A stretch of DNA of 64,000 nucleotides from Rhizobium sp. Root1212 (GCF_001424985.1 NZ_LMDA01000002.1:61600-125599); one strand, 5' to 3'. Shown: positions 24,869 through 33,571, counted from the first letter of the stretch. Notes: generated by a model from the sequence alone, not told the origin. Made by a program: numbers and translations.

Positions 24869-24959
24869 CCTGGATTTCGAGATTTTTCCGATGTGCTTCG
24901 GCAACGTCAGCGGCGGTTTATCCCTTCAGATCGTGGCGATCCATAAAGATGGCCATCAT
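24869..24959 (-). pseudogene. N-terminal fragment of a DUF4242 (SCO4226-type nickel-binding) domain gene
   Basis: Starting at ATG 24959 or 24956, the frame reads MAIFMDRHDLKG, an in-frame TAA, then TAADVAEAHRKNLEIQDQY, and then runs into the IS5 relic. The pattern MxIFMDRHD...A..VAxxHxxDLxIQxxY is the start of DUF4242 domains found alone or with adenylate cyclases. The stop codon plus truncation show decay. Only about 30 codons remain. Confidence 0.55.
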
Positions 24960-25216
24960 CTGAGCACGTGACAGATTTGCTTGACTTCATTCGGCGATTT
25001 TAAGCGCGAACACCTGCTTCCGCAATTGTTAGATATTTCGAATGCGACACAACGAAAACGGCAGGCCGCGGTTTTGGAGCGGTCACTGAAACAATTGAAA
25101 CAATTTCGCAAGCAAAACGATCTCAAACAGAAACAAAAACGAACAATAGTCCTCCCCATCCGGTCGGCGCGAACCGACATGTGGATTTTCGAAAACCAAC
25201 GAAGGGCGAACATCAG
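24960..25216. promoter_or_regulatory. AT-rich upstream region of the RTX gene
   Basis: A 257-base region whose A/C-rich core (25040-25150) is unlike the rest of the window. It contains the tandem GAAACAATT repeat and several CAAAA/ACAAA units. A plus-strand frame passes through it (from 24981), rich in Lys, Arg and Gln, but it continues into the RTX gene in the wrong frame and has no ribosome site. It is best read as a promoter region, possibly bound by an H-NS/MucR-like protein. Confidence 0.45.
25088..25105 (+). repeat. Tandem GAAACAATT repeat in an A-rich leader
   Basis: GAAACAATT occurs twice head to tail (25088-25096, 25097-25105) inside a markedly A/C-rich stretch (25040-25150) that contrasts with the GC-rich surroundings. 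It lies 110-130 bases before the RTX gene start and could be a regulator-binding or AT-rich promoter upstream region. Confidence 0.45.
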
Positions 25217-27088
25217 ATGGGTCAGTATCAAATCAAGCTGGGAGCCGGCGACAACAAGTGGACAGCACCGGACGACGACAACTATTATATCGAGGGTGAG
25301 GGCGGCAACGACACGATCACCACCGGTGACGGCGACGATTACATCTACGGCGGCATCGGCGACGATATCATCGATTCCGAAGACGGCTACGACATGATCT
25401 ATGGCGGTGGCGGCAATGACACCATTCGCATCGGCTCGATCGCACAATTCTTCCCGGGCGGGCAGGGCATCGTCTACGGAGGTAGCGGCGACGATACCAT
25501 CATCAACTATACCGACAGCAGCGCCAAGCTCTATGGCGAGGATGGCAACGACGAGTTCATTCTGGCCGGCTATGGCAAGGCCTATGGCGGCAACGGCAAC
25601 GACATCTTCAATGTCGGCGATGTCAGCGACAACCTCGACATGGACCTCTACGGCGGCGCTGGCGATGACCGTTATATCGATATCGGCGGCGACTTCACCA
25701 CCCGCATCCACGAGGACGCCAATGGCGGCATCGACACCGTGCGCGTGCTACTCGGCGTCGATTACACGCTGGACGCCAATGTCGAGAACCTCGAAGTGGA
25801 CAATTATGTCTACGAGGAAACCACGATGACGCTTGCCGATTTCGAAACGCCCGACGGCGGCGGGGAGTTGAAGGGTAACGATCTGTCGAACCGCATGACC
25901 GGCGCCGGCCGCAGCGAGACTTTCAGGGGTGCTGGCGGTAACGACGTCATCAGCGGCAAGGACGGGCATGACAATCTGTTCGGCGACAGCGGCAACGACA
26001 TGCTCTTCGGCGACGATGGCAACGACAATCTCTATGGCGGTGCAGGCAACGACCACCTCGAAGGCGGGCGCGACGCCGACCGCATCGACGGCGGCGATGG
26101 CAACGATTTCCTCGACGGCGGCACCGGTGCGGATTCGATGTGGGGCGGTCAGGGCAACGATACGTTCGTGGTCGACACCCTGTCGGACAAGGTCATCGAA
26201 GCCGGCGGCGGCGGTAGCGATACCGTCATTTCCAGGGTGGCGAGCTACACGATCGGCGACTACATCGAAAACCTCTCGCTTGGCGGCAGCGGTGATCAAA
26301 GCGGCTACGGTAACCGCTACGACAACAGCCTCTCCGGCGGCAACGGCAACAATTACATCGACGGTCGAGCCGGTAACGACACGATCTTCGGCATCGGCGG
26401 CAATGATATGCTGCATGGTGGCGACGGCAATGACGGCATCGGCGGCGGCACCGGCGATGACATGATCTACGGCGAAAACGGCGATGACGCCCTCTACGGT
26501 CAGGACGGCGTCGATTTCATCTGGGGTGGTGCCGGCAAGGACAAGATCGACGGCGGTGCCGGCGGCGACGTTCTCAACGGTGACGACGGCTATGACGAAG
26601 TCTACGGCGGCGCAGGCAACGATTTCGTCAATGGCGGTGTCGGCATCGACCAGCTTTGGGGCGGCGACGGAAACGACAAACTCGACGGCGGCGCCGATAT
26701 CGACGCCCTCCACGGTGATGCGGGCAACGACACGCTGATCGGCGGCGCGCTCGGCGACAGCCTCTGGGGCGGTACCGGTGCCGACATGTTCAAGTTCAAA
26801 TCCGTCTCCGACAGCACGACCAGCGGCTGGGACACCATCAAGGACTTCGAGCGCGGCCTCGACAAGATCGACCTCTCCTCGATCGATGCCAACACCAAGG
26901 TCGCAGGCGACAATGCCTTCAGCTTCACCATCGACAAGCCGATGGATGGCGTCGCCGGCTCCCTGTGGACGACCAAGGCAAACGGCAGCACGACTGTCTA
27001 CGGTGACGTGAACGGTGACGGCGCGGCCGATTTCCGGATCGATCTGGTCGGCATTACCGGCGTCTCCGGCTCGGATTTCCTAATGTAA
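25217..27088 (+). CDS. RTX-type calcium-binding repeat protein, type I secreted
   Basis: A 623-residue acidic protein made almost wholly of RTX nonapeptides (GGxGxDxxx), e.g. GGNDTITTGDGDDYIYGG and GGAGNDHLEGGRDADRIDGG. The repeats fall in blocks separated by serralysin-like linkers such as TVRVLLGVDYTLDANVENLE and TVISRVASYTIGDYIENLSL. The last 100 residues (FKSVSDSTTSGWDTIKDFE, then DFRIDLVGITGVSGSDFLM) are the folded C-terminal secretion domain recognised by type I ABC exporters. There is no N-terminal signal peptide and no protease or other catalytic domain, so a structural, adhesive or nodulation-related extracellular role is likely. ATG 25217 has GAAGGGCG upstream. No cognate exporter genes are adjacent. 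Confidence 0.9.
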   Translation: MGQYQIKLGAGDNKWTAPDDDNYYIEGEGGNDTITTGDGDDYIYGGIGDDIIDSEDGYDMIYGGGGNDTIRIGSIAQFFPGGQGIVYGGSGDDTIINYTDSSAKLYGEDGNDEFILAGYGKAYGGNGNDIFNVGDVSDNLDMDLYGGAGDDRYIDIGGDFTTRIHEDANGGIDTVRVLLGVDYTLDANVENLEVDNYVYEETTMTLADFETPDGGGELKGNDLSNRMTGAGRSETFRGAGGNDVISGKDGHDNLFGDSGNDMLFGDDGNDNLYGGAGNDHLEGGRDADRIDGGDGNDFLDGGTGADSMWGGQGNDTFVVDTLSDKVIEAGGGGSDTVISRVASYTIGDYIENLSLGGSGDQSGYGNRYDNSLSGGNGNNYIDGRAGNDTIFGIGGNDMLHGGDGNDGIGGGTGDDMIYGENGDDALYGQDGVDFIWGGAGKDKIDGGAGGDVLNGDDGYDEVYGGAGNDFVNGGVGIDQLWGGDGNDKLDGGADIDALHGDAGNDTLIGGALGDSLWGGTGADMFKFKSVSDSTTSGWDTIKDFERGLDKIDLSSIDANTKVAGDNAFSFTIDKPMDGVAGSLWTTKANGSTTVYGDVNGDGAADFRIDLVGITGVSGSDFLM

Positions 27089-27122
27089 GACCGTCTATCG
27101 CGATATCGATGGAAAAGGAAAA

Positions 27123-27146
27123 CCCCGCCGTGTTCTCGCGGCGGGG
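27123..27146. terminator. Bidirectional hairpin CCCCGCCG / CGGCGGGG
   Basis: An 8-base perfect stem (27123-27130 with 27139-27146) and an 8-base loop lie between the convergent RTX gene (ends 27088) and demethylase gene (ends 27285). On the minus strand it is followed by TTTTCCTTTT, a good intrinsic terminator tail; on the plus strand the tail is poor. Confidence 0.75.
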
Positions 27147-27284
27147 ACAAGTTGCGTAAGGGTGCCCTGAGGCATGAGGATCAAGGCGATGGCAGCTCGT
27201 TTCGAAAGTATCGGGCGGCTCGTCAAACGGTCGCCCCACCATCAAAAGGTTGCACGTTATCCTGCGGTTTTGGTTCGCCCTGCC

Positions 27285-29378
27285 TTACGCAGAACGTGGA
27301 CCATAAAGCTTTGCGATATCTTCCCGCAGGAAGGGTGCCAGATCCCTGTCGGCCGGCTCCATATAGGCCCGGGCGTATTGATGGCCTGAATACACCGCTG
27401 CAGCGATGAGACCGGGGGCGAGGCAATCACCGAGGCGGGTCACGGTTCTGATGCCGGCATCGGCCCATTCGTCTTCACGCGCCTTCAGTTCCAGCCACAG
27501 GGTTTCGTCCGGCAGGCGGGCGGTGACCGGGATGAGGGTGGCGCAGTCGATGACCTGGGACTTGCCGCCATAGATGCACGAGAGTTCGAGCCGATCTTTG
27601 GTGCGGCCGGCAAGCGCCTTCGCCGTGATGATATCGACGCCAAGATCGATCAGCCGCCGCTGCACCCGGCCCTGTTCCAGCGTATTTCTGCTCCAGGGAG
27701 AGACCTGGGTTTCGGGGGTCACGAACGTCACTGCGCGGCCCGCCTTGGCCAGCAGTTCGGCAAGCACGCTGCCCATGTAGAAGCAGTCGTCGTCGAAGAC
27801 GGTCACGGGGCCATCCTCGGCCACGGCTGCCACGCCCTCCCGCAAGAGGGCGTCGGGTGAGACGAGCCTGCCCTCGGTGATGAAGCCGAGGGGGATGCGG
27901 TGGGTGCGTCCGACACCGTCGATGCGCCAGCTTGCGCCGGTGGCGATCGCCACATGGGGGATGGCGTATTGCAGCACGTCGTCGGCGGAAAGCGGGCTGT
28001 GCAGGTAAAGCTCGGCATTCGGACGCACGCCCAGTTGCCCGACGCGCCAGTCGCGCACGCGGCCCCAGGTGCCAAGTCCCGGCAGGCGGCATTCGCGCGC
28101 CACGCGCCCGCCCCATTCGCTGCCGCCTTCCGCCAGCACGACATCGACGCCGCGCTGGGCAAGCGCCCGCGCCGCTTCGAGGCCCGCCGGCCCGCCGCCG
28201 ATGACGAGGGCGGGTTCCGGCGCCGCAGCTGCCGTGATGATTTCCGGATGCCAGCCCTTGCGCCATTCCTCGCCGATCGTCGGGTTCTGCGTACAGCGCA
28301 TCGGCACATTGGTATTGTCGCCGGAGGTGCAGATGTTGCAGCCGATGCATTCGCGGATATCGTCGATGCGGCCTTCCTCGATCTTCTTCGGCAGATACGG
28401 ATCGGCGATCGAGGGGCGGGCAGCGCCGATAAAATCGAGAATGCCCTGCCGGATCGCTCGCGCCATGCTGTCCGGCGAGGTGTAACGGCCGACGCCGACC
28501 ACCGGCTTCGTGGTGACGGATTTGACGAAACGGGTATAGGGCTCCTGATAGCCCTCTTCGGAAAAGCGGGCCGTCTGGCTGTCGTTCGACCAGTCGGAAA
28601 GGTTGACGTCCCAAAGATCGGGAAGCTCCGCCAGCGCCGTGATGATGTCCCTGCCTTCTCCTTCGCTGGTGATGCCGGCCGGCCCCATCAGTTCATCGAC
28701 GGCAAGGCGCACGGCAATCGCGCACGTGTCGCCGATCGCTTCGCGCGTATCGTCGAGGATTTCGCGGAACAGGCGCAGCCGGTTTTCGAAAGAGCCGCCA
28801 TACTCGTCGGTGCGATTGTTATGGCGGCGGGAGAGGAAATGCTGCAGCACGCTCATATCGTGGCCGGCATAGACATAGACGATATCGAAGCCCGCCTTTT
28901 TGGCGCGCAATGCGGCGTTGCGATACCAGCGGCGCATGTCGGCGATGTCGGTCTTGTCCATGGCACGCGCCTGAACGGGATCGAGGCTGTCGGTGATGGC
29001 GTGCGAAGGGGCAAGCGGGATCATCCGGCTGAAGCGGTTGGCGACATGAAGGCCGTTGTGCACGAGCTGGATGGCCGCAAGACTGCCATGGGCGTGGATG
29101 CGTTGGGTGACGGCGGAAAGCGCCGGAAGATCGCCATCATCCCACAGACGCGCTTCATTGGCCGGTGTGAGATCCGAGGTCGGATGGATTTCCGCTTCCT
29201 GGGTGGAGACGACGGCCCAGCCGCCCTCGGCCTTCATGCCGCGCAGTTGGGCTTCCGCGTTGGGATAGCGGTATCCCATGCCGGAACAGTGCGGTACCTG
29301 ATAGAAGCGGTTGCGCGCCGTGACCGGGCCGATCTTGACGGGTTCGAAGAGGATATCGAAGCGGGGATCGCGGGACAT
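27285..29378 (-). CDS. FMN/Fe-S oxidoreductase of the TMADH/2,4-dienoyl-CoA reductase type, DgcA-like N-demethylase
   Basis: A 697-residue three-domain enzyme. Residues 1-~340 form an old-yellow-enzyme FMN barrel (RNRFYQVPHCSGMG at the start). Next comes a 4Fe-4S motif (CIGCNIC, with a later Cys in MRCTQNPTIGEEWRKGWHPE). Residues ~390 onward are FAD/NAD-binding folds (ALVIGGGPAGLEAARALAQR). The Fe-S region matches the dimethylglycine demethylase DgcA and N-methylproline (stachydrine) demethylases, which oxidatively remove N-methyl groups. ATG 29378 has CAGGATA upstream; the open frame continues to 29465. It is a single-gene unit with its own promoter; substrate is inferred, not shown. Confidence 0.82.
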   Translation of the reverse strand: MSRDPRFDILFEPVKIGPVTARNRFYQVPHCSGMGYRYPNAEAQLRGMKAEGGWAVVSTQEAEIHPTSDLTPANEARLWDDGDLPALSAVTQRIHAHGSLAAIQLVHNGLHVANRFSRMIPLAPSHAITDSLDPVQARAMDKTDIADMRRWYRNAALRAKKAGFDIVYVYAGHDMSVLQHFLSRRHNNRTDEYGGSFENRLRLFREILDDTREAIGDTCAIAVRLAVDELMGPAGITSEGEGRDIITALAELPDLWDVNLSDWSNDSQTARFSEEGYQEPYTRFVKSVTTKPVVGVGRYTSPDSMARAIRQGILDFIGAARPSIADPYLPKKIEEGRIDDIRECIGCNICTSGDNTNVPMRCTQNPTIGEEWRKGWHPEIITAAAAPEPALVIGGGPAGLEAARALAQRGVDVVLAEGGSEWGGRVARECRLPGLGTWGRVRDWRVGQLGVRPNAELYLHSPLSADDVLQYAIPHVAIATGASWRIDGVGRTHRIPLGFITEGRLVSPDALLREGVAAVAEDGPVTVFDDDCFYMGSVLAELLAKAGRAVTFVTPETQVSPWSRNTLEQGRVQRRLIDLGVDIITAKALAGRTKDRLELSCIYGGKSQVIDCATLIPVTARLPDETLWLELKAREDEWADAGIRTVTRLGDCLAPGLIAAAVYSGHQYARAYMEPADRDLAPFLREDIAKLYGPRSA

Positions 29379-29651
29379 GGCTGGTATCCTGAAGGGTACG
29401 GAATGCCGCAGGGAAGGGCGGCGGATGATTCTTCGGCAAGATATCGCCACCGCCTGATCAGGCAAGAGGATTATTATACGTTTGTATAGTTTCTTTTCGC
29501 AGGCAAGGTCTATGTCAGTCTGGCCCTTCGCCTCTTCGAGCCTGCACAGGGTTCTTCAAGATCGTCGTCGATGAGATAACGGACGATACCGTAGTCTCCA
29601 GAACGGACGGCCAAGGGCAATATGGTGCACCGGTTTCCGTGGACAAACTGA
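29379..29651. other. 273-base gap between demethylase and PfkB kinase genes
   Basis: Holds the demethylase promoter (with the small palindrome at 29475-29488) and the end of the sugar-conjugate operon. A minus-strand open frame ending at 29510 reads FVHGNRCTILPLAVRSGDYG but has no credible start and no recognised family. No T-tailed hairpin was seen after the kinase gene. Confidence 0.45.
29472..29488 (-). promoter_or_regulatory. Possible -10 box / operator for the demethylase gene
   Basis: TATAC (29475-29479) and GTATA (29484-29488) form an inverted repeat with a 4-base spacer. On the minus strand the left half overlaps TATAAT (29473-29478), about 95 bases upstream of the demethylase start. 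The small palindrome resembles GntR-type operators. No good -35 hexamer is seen. Confidence 0.35.
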
Positions 29652-30602
29652 TCAGGCGGAGTGCTCGATCTTCTCCAGAAAGGCGCAAACTTCGTCTCGG
29701 GCAGGCATCGTCCGACCGGCGCCTTTACGCGTGACGGCGAGCGCGCCGTAGGCATTGGCGAGACGGCAGCAGTCGGGGCCGGAAAGGCCGGTGACGCGAC
29801 CGTGGATGTGGCCGGCGGCGAAGGCGTCGCCGGCGCCGATCGTATCGATCACTTCGACGGGGAACCAGGGTGCGCTGCCCCTGCCATCGGCCGTATGAAG
29901 GCAGGATGCCGTTCCACCGGAGCCCTTCACGGCCACGCGCCTGACGCCGTTTTCCAGGAGCATGGCGATGAGTTTTTCCTCCTCCGTTTCCTTCGGCTGT
30001 CCCAGAAGACCGGGGAGATCGGAACTGCCGAGCAGGATCGTATCGATCCGGGGAAGGAGCGTCCTTACATGCGTAGCGATGCCCGCCACCACACCGCCGG
30101 GAATATCGAGCGTGACCGGGATGTCCGCATCGACGGCGATGTCTATGGCGGTGAGGGCTGCTTCGGCCTGGCGCGGCTGGAGCAGGGCGTAGCCGGAAAG
30201 GTGGAACAGGGCTGCGCCTGCAAAAGCTGCCGGATCGACATCTGCCGCCGAAAGGCGCGCATTTGCACCGCGGTAGGCGAACATCGTGCGCTCGCCGGCG
30301 GGGCTGACGGTGATGACGTTGATCTGGGTCGGCTCCAGTTCGTCGCGGCCGATCCAGCGGGTGGAGATGCCGGCGGCGGCAAGCTCGGTCAGCGCCTCGC
30401 GACCCCAGGAATCGATGCCCACCCGACCAATCAGGCGGCAGTCATGCCCCGCTTTGGCAAGGGCGAAGGCTGTGTTCGTCGCCGAACCGCCGATCATGGC
30501 CGTCTGGCCGGTGGCGATCGCCTCGCCACCCTCGCCGGGATAGGAGGGAATGGCGAGCACCAGATCGATGTTGATATCGCCGAGAAGGACGATAGCGGCC
30601 AT
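29652..30602 (-). CDS. PfkB-family carbohydrate kinase
   Basis: A 316-residue ribokinase-like enzyme. Features are the N-terminal substrate region LLGDINIDLVL and GGSATNTAFALAKAG, and the ATP/anion-hole motif DTIGAGDAFAAG, whose D is the catalytic base. It phosphorylates a sugar or nucleoside-like alcohol in the cytoplasm. It is the last gene of the minus-strand run binding protein - permease - permease - PLP enzyme - kinase, 10 bases after the PLP enzyme gene, so its substrate probably derives from the imported compound. Ribokinase, 2-keto-3-deoxygluconate kinase and aminoimidazole riboside kinase activities are all possible. Confidence 0.88.
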   Translation of the reverse strand: MAAIVLLGDINIDLVLAIPSYPGEGGEAIATGQTAMIGGSATNTAFALAKAGHDCRLIGRVGIDSWGREALTELAAAGISTRWIGRDELEPTQINVITVSPAGERTMFAYRGANARLSAADVDPAAFAGAALFHLSGYALLQPRQAEAALTAIDIAVDADIPVTLDIPGGVVAGIATHVRTLLPRIDTILLGSSDLPGLLGQPKETEEEKLIAMLLENGVRRVAVKGSGGTASCLHTADGRGSAPWFPVEVIDTIGAGDAFAAGHIHGRVTGLSGPDCCRLANAYGALAVTRKGAGRTMPARDEVCAFLEKIEHSA

Positions 30603-30612
30603 ATTCTCCGCC

Positions 30613-31824
30613 TCAGAGATCGACGTGCATGAGATCGATGGCCTGGTCGACGTCGGCGATGATGTCGTTGATGTGCTCGATGCCGACCGAGAAGCGCACG
30701 AGGCCGTCTACGACGCCCATCGCCTCGCGTTCCTGGCTCGGAATATCGAGGAAGGCCATGGTGGCGGGCACCTGCGTCGTGGTGCGAAGGCCCCCGAGGC
30801 TGGCCGCGAAGCAGCAGAGCTGCAGGCGCTTCAGCAGGCGCACGCCGCAAGCCTCGTCATCCACCTGGAAGGAGAGCATGGCGCCACCGCCGATCAGCTG
30901 TTCCGAAGCCGAGGCATAGTTCGGATGCGAGGGCAGGCCGGGATAGAAGACGCGCTTGACGGCCGGATGCGCCTCAAGATGCTTGGCGAGTGCCAGCGCA
31001 TTGGCGCACTGCTTTTCGAGGCGTAGCGCCAGCGTCTGCGCACCGCGCAGCAGGAGCCAGGCGTTGAAGGGCGAGAGCGGCGCGCCGAGCTTGTTCAGCG
31101 TGTTCCAGCGCACGTCCTCCAGCCAGTCCTTCGGCAGGATATCGGACTTCAGCGTGATGACGCCGCCGACCGCATCGTTGTGGCCGCCGATGAATTTCGT
31201 GGCGCTTTCCACCACGACGTCGACGCCGAAATCATGCGGGCGGCAGACGGCGGGGGAGGCGAAGGTGTTGTCGCAGATGACGACGATGCCGCGCGCATGA
31301 GCGATCTCGACAAGCTTCCTGAGCGGAGGGACCTTCATCGTCGGGTTGGCGATGGCCTCGACATAGAGGACCTTCGTTTCGGGCGTGAAGGCGTTTTCGA
31401 CGGCGCGCACGTCGGTGCAATCGACGAGGCTGACCTTCAGGCCGAAATCCTGCGCGCGATGGTCGAAGAATTCATGGGTGGAGGAATAGGTGGTGAGGTC
31501 TGCGACAATATGGTCGCCGGCCTTCATGATGCCGAAGAGGGCGTGCGAGATCGCGGCCATGCCTGAGGCTGTCGCAAGGCAGGCGGTGCCGCCCGTCAGC
31601 TGCGCGATATGCTCTTCGAGCTTGTATTCCGTCGGGTTGCCGCAGCGCGAATAAATGTTCACTTCCTTGCGCGCACCCGCGACGATCTGGTCGTAGATGT
31701 CGCCGCCATACTGGAAGTTCGCCGACATGTAGATCGGGTAGCTGATCGACTGGGAATGCTCTTCCGGCTCGTAGAAGACGGCGCGGCTGGCAAATTCGAG
31801 GGCTTTGGAAGGGGTGTCGGACAT
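30613..31824 (-). CDS. Cys/Met-metabolism PLP-dependent lyase (trans-sulfuration family)
   Basis: A 403-residue fold-type I enzyme of the cystathionine gamma-synthase / gamma-lyase / methionine gamma-lyase family. The subunit-crossing motif NIYSRCGNPTEYKLEEHIA and the PLP lysine region VVESATKFIGGHNDAVGG are intact. The Cys that marks methionine gamma-lyase (in GCTFAF) is replaced by TTYSSTHEFF, so beta/gamma elimination on cystathionine or another S- or O-linked amino acid is more likely. Of two close ATGs, 31824 has the better distance to AGGAG. Its place between sugar-importer genes and a sugar kinase is unusual and suggests the imported molecule contains an amino acid part. Confidence 0.87.
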   Translation of the reverse strand: MSDTPSKALEFASRAVFYEPEEHSQSISYPIYMSANFQYGGDIYDQIVAGARKEVNIYSRCGNPTEYKLEEHIAQLTGGTACLATASGMAAISHALFGIMKAGDHIVADLTTYSSTHEFFDHRAQDFGLKVSLVDCTDVRAVENAFTPETKVLYVEAIANPTMKVPPLRKLVEIAHARGIVVICDNTFASPAVCRPHDFGVDVVVESATKFIGGHNDAVGGVITLKSDILPKDWLEDVRWNTLNKLGAPLSPFNAWLLLRGAQTLALRLEKQCANALALAKHLEAHPAVKRVFYPGLPSHPNYASASEQLIGGGAMLSFQVDDEACGVRLLKRLQLCCFAASLGGLRTTTQVPATMAFLDIPSQEREAMGVVDGLVRFSVGIEHINDIIADVDQAIDLMHVDL

Positions 31825-31844
31825 GGGCATTTCTCCTGGAAAGA

Positions 31845-32681
31845 TTATTCCTTTACGGCGCCGCCGATGAGCGCGGCCGTGATCTGGCGTTCGAAGAAGA
31901 CGAAAAGGATGAGGGGCGCAATCGCCGCCATCAGGATCGCCGCCAGCATGACCGGATAGTTGGTGACATGCTCGCCGACGAAATCGGTGAGACCGACCGG
32001 CAACGTCTTGCGGGCGGGATTGTTGATGAAGACGACGGGAAACAGGAAGTCATTCCACACCCAGATCATGTTGACGATGCCGACGGTGAACATGGCGGGT
32101 CGGGCGATCGGCAGGGCGATGGTGCGGAAGATCATCCATTCCGAGGCGCCGTCGACACGGCCGGCATCGAAGAGTTCGCGCGGCAGCGTGTTGAAGAAGG
32201 CCTGCATGATGAAGATCGATACGGGCACGTTGAAGGCGGCGGTCGGCAGGATGACACCGAGATGGGTGTCGAGAAGGCCGGCGGTGCGCAGCATCACGAC
32301 GAGCGGCACCAGGGCGACATAGGCGGGAATGGCCATCGCTGCCGTCAGCGACAGTTCCACGGCCGGCATCCAGCGCGGACGATAGACGGCGAGCGCATAG
32401 CCGGCGAGCGTCGAGACCAGCACCGTGATGATCGTCGCGCCGGCCATGATGATCAGCGAATTGACCGCGTAGCCGCCGAGCGCCCCGCCGCTCCAGGCGC
32501 CGACATAGGCGTCGAAATTCAGGCTTGTCGGGAAGGACCAGACGGAGCGCATGAATTCCTTGTTGGTCTTGAAGGTGCTGTAGATCATCCAGACAAAGGG
32601 GAAGATCACCATCAGCACATGCAGCGTGAGGAGGGCGAGCACGACCGTGCTCGTGCGGTTCCAGCGGCGGACGGCGTTCAT
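31845..32681 (-). CDS. CUT1-type sugar ABC importer, inner-membrane permease 2 (MalG-like)
   Basis: A 278-residue permease with six predicted helices and the EAA loop ELFDAGRVDGASEWMIFRTI. Residues FPFVWMIYSTFKTNKEF near the N-terminus are typical of MalG/UgpE subunits. It overlaps the previous permease gene as ATGA (32678-32681). It works with the permease and binding protein upstream; no ATPase gene is present in the cluster, so a shared MsmK/UgpC-type ATPase encoded elsewhere is required. Confidence 0.92.
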   Translation of the reverse strand: MNAVRRWNRTSTVVLALLTLHVLMVIFPFVWMIYSTFKTNKEFMRSVWSFPTSLNFDAYVGAWSGGALGGYAVNSLIIMAGATIITVLVSTLAGYALAVYRPRWMPAVELSLTAAMAIPAYVALVPLVVMLRTAGLLDTHLGVILPTAAFNVPVSIFIMQAFFNTLPRELFDAGRVDGASEWMIFRTIALPIARPAMFTVGIVNMIWVWNDFLFPVVFINNPARKTLPVGLTDFVGEHVTNYPVMLAAILMAAIAPLILFVFFERQITAALIGGAVKE

Positions 32682-33571
32682 GCATCCCCCTTGCGGCGCA
32701 GGAAGCGGAAGACGACCCAGGCGGCGAGCGCCGTCAGCACCATCTGCACGAAGCCGATCGTCGCGGCATAGCCCATCTGGAAGCTGCCGAACCCCATCTT
32801 GTAGAGATAGGTCGAGACGACTTCGCTGGAGTGGCTCGGTCCGCCATTGGTCAGCACGAAGACCAGCGAGAAGGTTTTGAGCGAGCCGATGATGGCGAGC
32901 AGCGAATTGGCGCGTACGGCGTCCCACACCATCGGCACGGTGATGGAGAAGAATTTTCTGATATCGCCGGCGCCGTCGAGTTCGGCCGCCTCATAGACGC
33001 TTTCCGGCACGCTGCGCACGGCGGCGGTGAAGAGCAGGACATAGAGGCCGAGATAGGTGAAGCTCATCACCACGACGACGGCGAGGAAGGCAGTTTCGGA
33101 TTCGCCGAGCCAGCCGCGCTTGAGGCTGTCGAGGCCGACGGCTTTCAGCGCGGCGTTCACCAGCCCGAAATAGGGGTTGTACATGAAGCGCCAAAGCAGG
33201 CCGATGCAGATCTCGCTGACCATGACCGGCACGAGATAGAAGAACAGGAAGATGCGGCTGAAGGCCGGCACGATGCGCACCAGGCAATAGGCGATGGCGA
33301 GCGCGAGGAAAACCTGGAAGACGATGGCGGAGAGGGCGACCAGCAGATTGCGGCCGAGCGATGCCCAGAAGACGGGATCGGCGGCAAGCCTGAGAAAATT
33401 GCCCGCGCCGACGAAGATCGGGGCCGATGCGCCGTCCCATTCGAACATCGACAGCCAGCCGGCATAAACCACCGGATAGGCGACAAAGGCGAAGACGAAG
33501 ATCAGCGCCGGCGCCAGAAACAGAAGCGTCGCCCGATTGTGTCTTTTCGCTAGGCCGATGTCCGTGCTCAT
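32678..33571 (-). CDS. CUT1-type sugar ABC importer, inner-membrane permease 1 (MalF/UgpA-like)
   Basis: A 297-residue permease. It starts MSTDIGLAKRHNRATLLFLA and has six helices with the EAA loop SVYEAAELDGAGDIRKFFSI. The pairing with a MalG-like gene by a 4-base overlap is standard for this class. 65 bases separate it from the binding-protein gene. Substrate is inferred to be carbohydrate-like. Confidence 0.92.
   Translation of the reverse strand: MSTDIGLAKRHNRATLLFLAPALIFVFAFVAYPVVYAGWLSMFEWDGASAPIFVGAGNFLRLAADPVFWASLGRNLLVALSAIVFQVFLALAIAYCLVRIVPAFSRIFLFFYLVPVMVSEICIGLLWRFMYNPYFGLVNAALKAVGLDSLKRGWLGESETAFLAVVVVMSFTYLGLYVLLFTAAVRSVPESVYEAAELDGAGDIRKFFSITVPMVWDAVRANSLLAIIGSLKTFSLVFVLTNGGPSHSSEVVSTYLYKMGFGSFQMGYAATIGFVQMVLTALAAWVVFRFLRRKGDA

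Noticed and set aside
24981..25397. Lys/Gln-rich plus-strand frame upstream of the RTX gene
   Set aside because: No ribosome site, runs far into the RTX gene in another frame, and its composition simply reflects the A-rich leader.
25300..26760. Short regularly spaced repeats resembling a CRISPR-like or minisatellite array
   Set aside because: The periodicity is that of GGxGxDxxx codons in the RTX protein; repeats are degenerate at DNA level and stay in frame.
29340..29360. GGTTCGAA resembling a tRNA T-loop
   Set aside because: It lies inside the demethylase coding sequence and no cloverleaf can be drawn around it.
27900..29489. A 529-codon plus-strand open frame opposite the demethylase gene
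   Set aside because: Composition is Arg/Gly/Asp-rich with no family-like motif, and it mirrors an intact conserved gene on the minus strand; a high-GC antisense shadow.
29510..29755. Small minus-strand frame at the end of the PfkB gene
   Set aside because: Overlaps the kinase gene end, lacks a start signal and resembles no known family.
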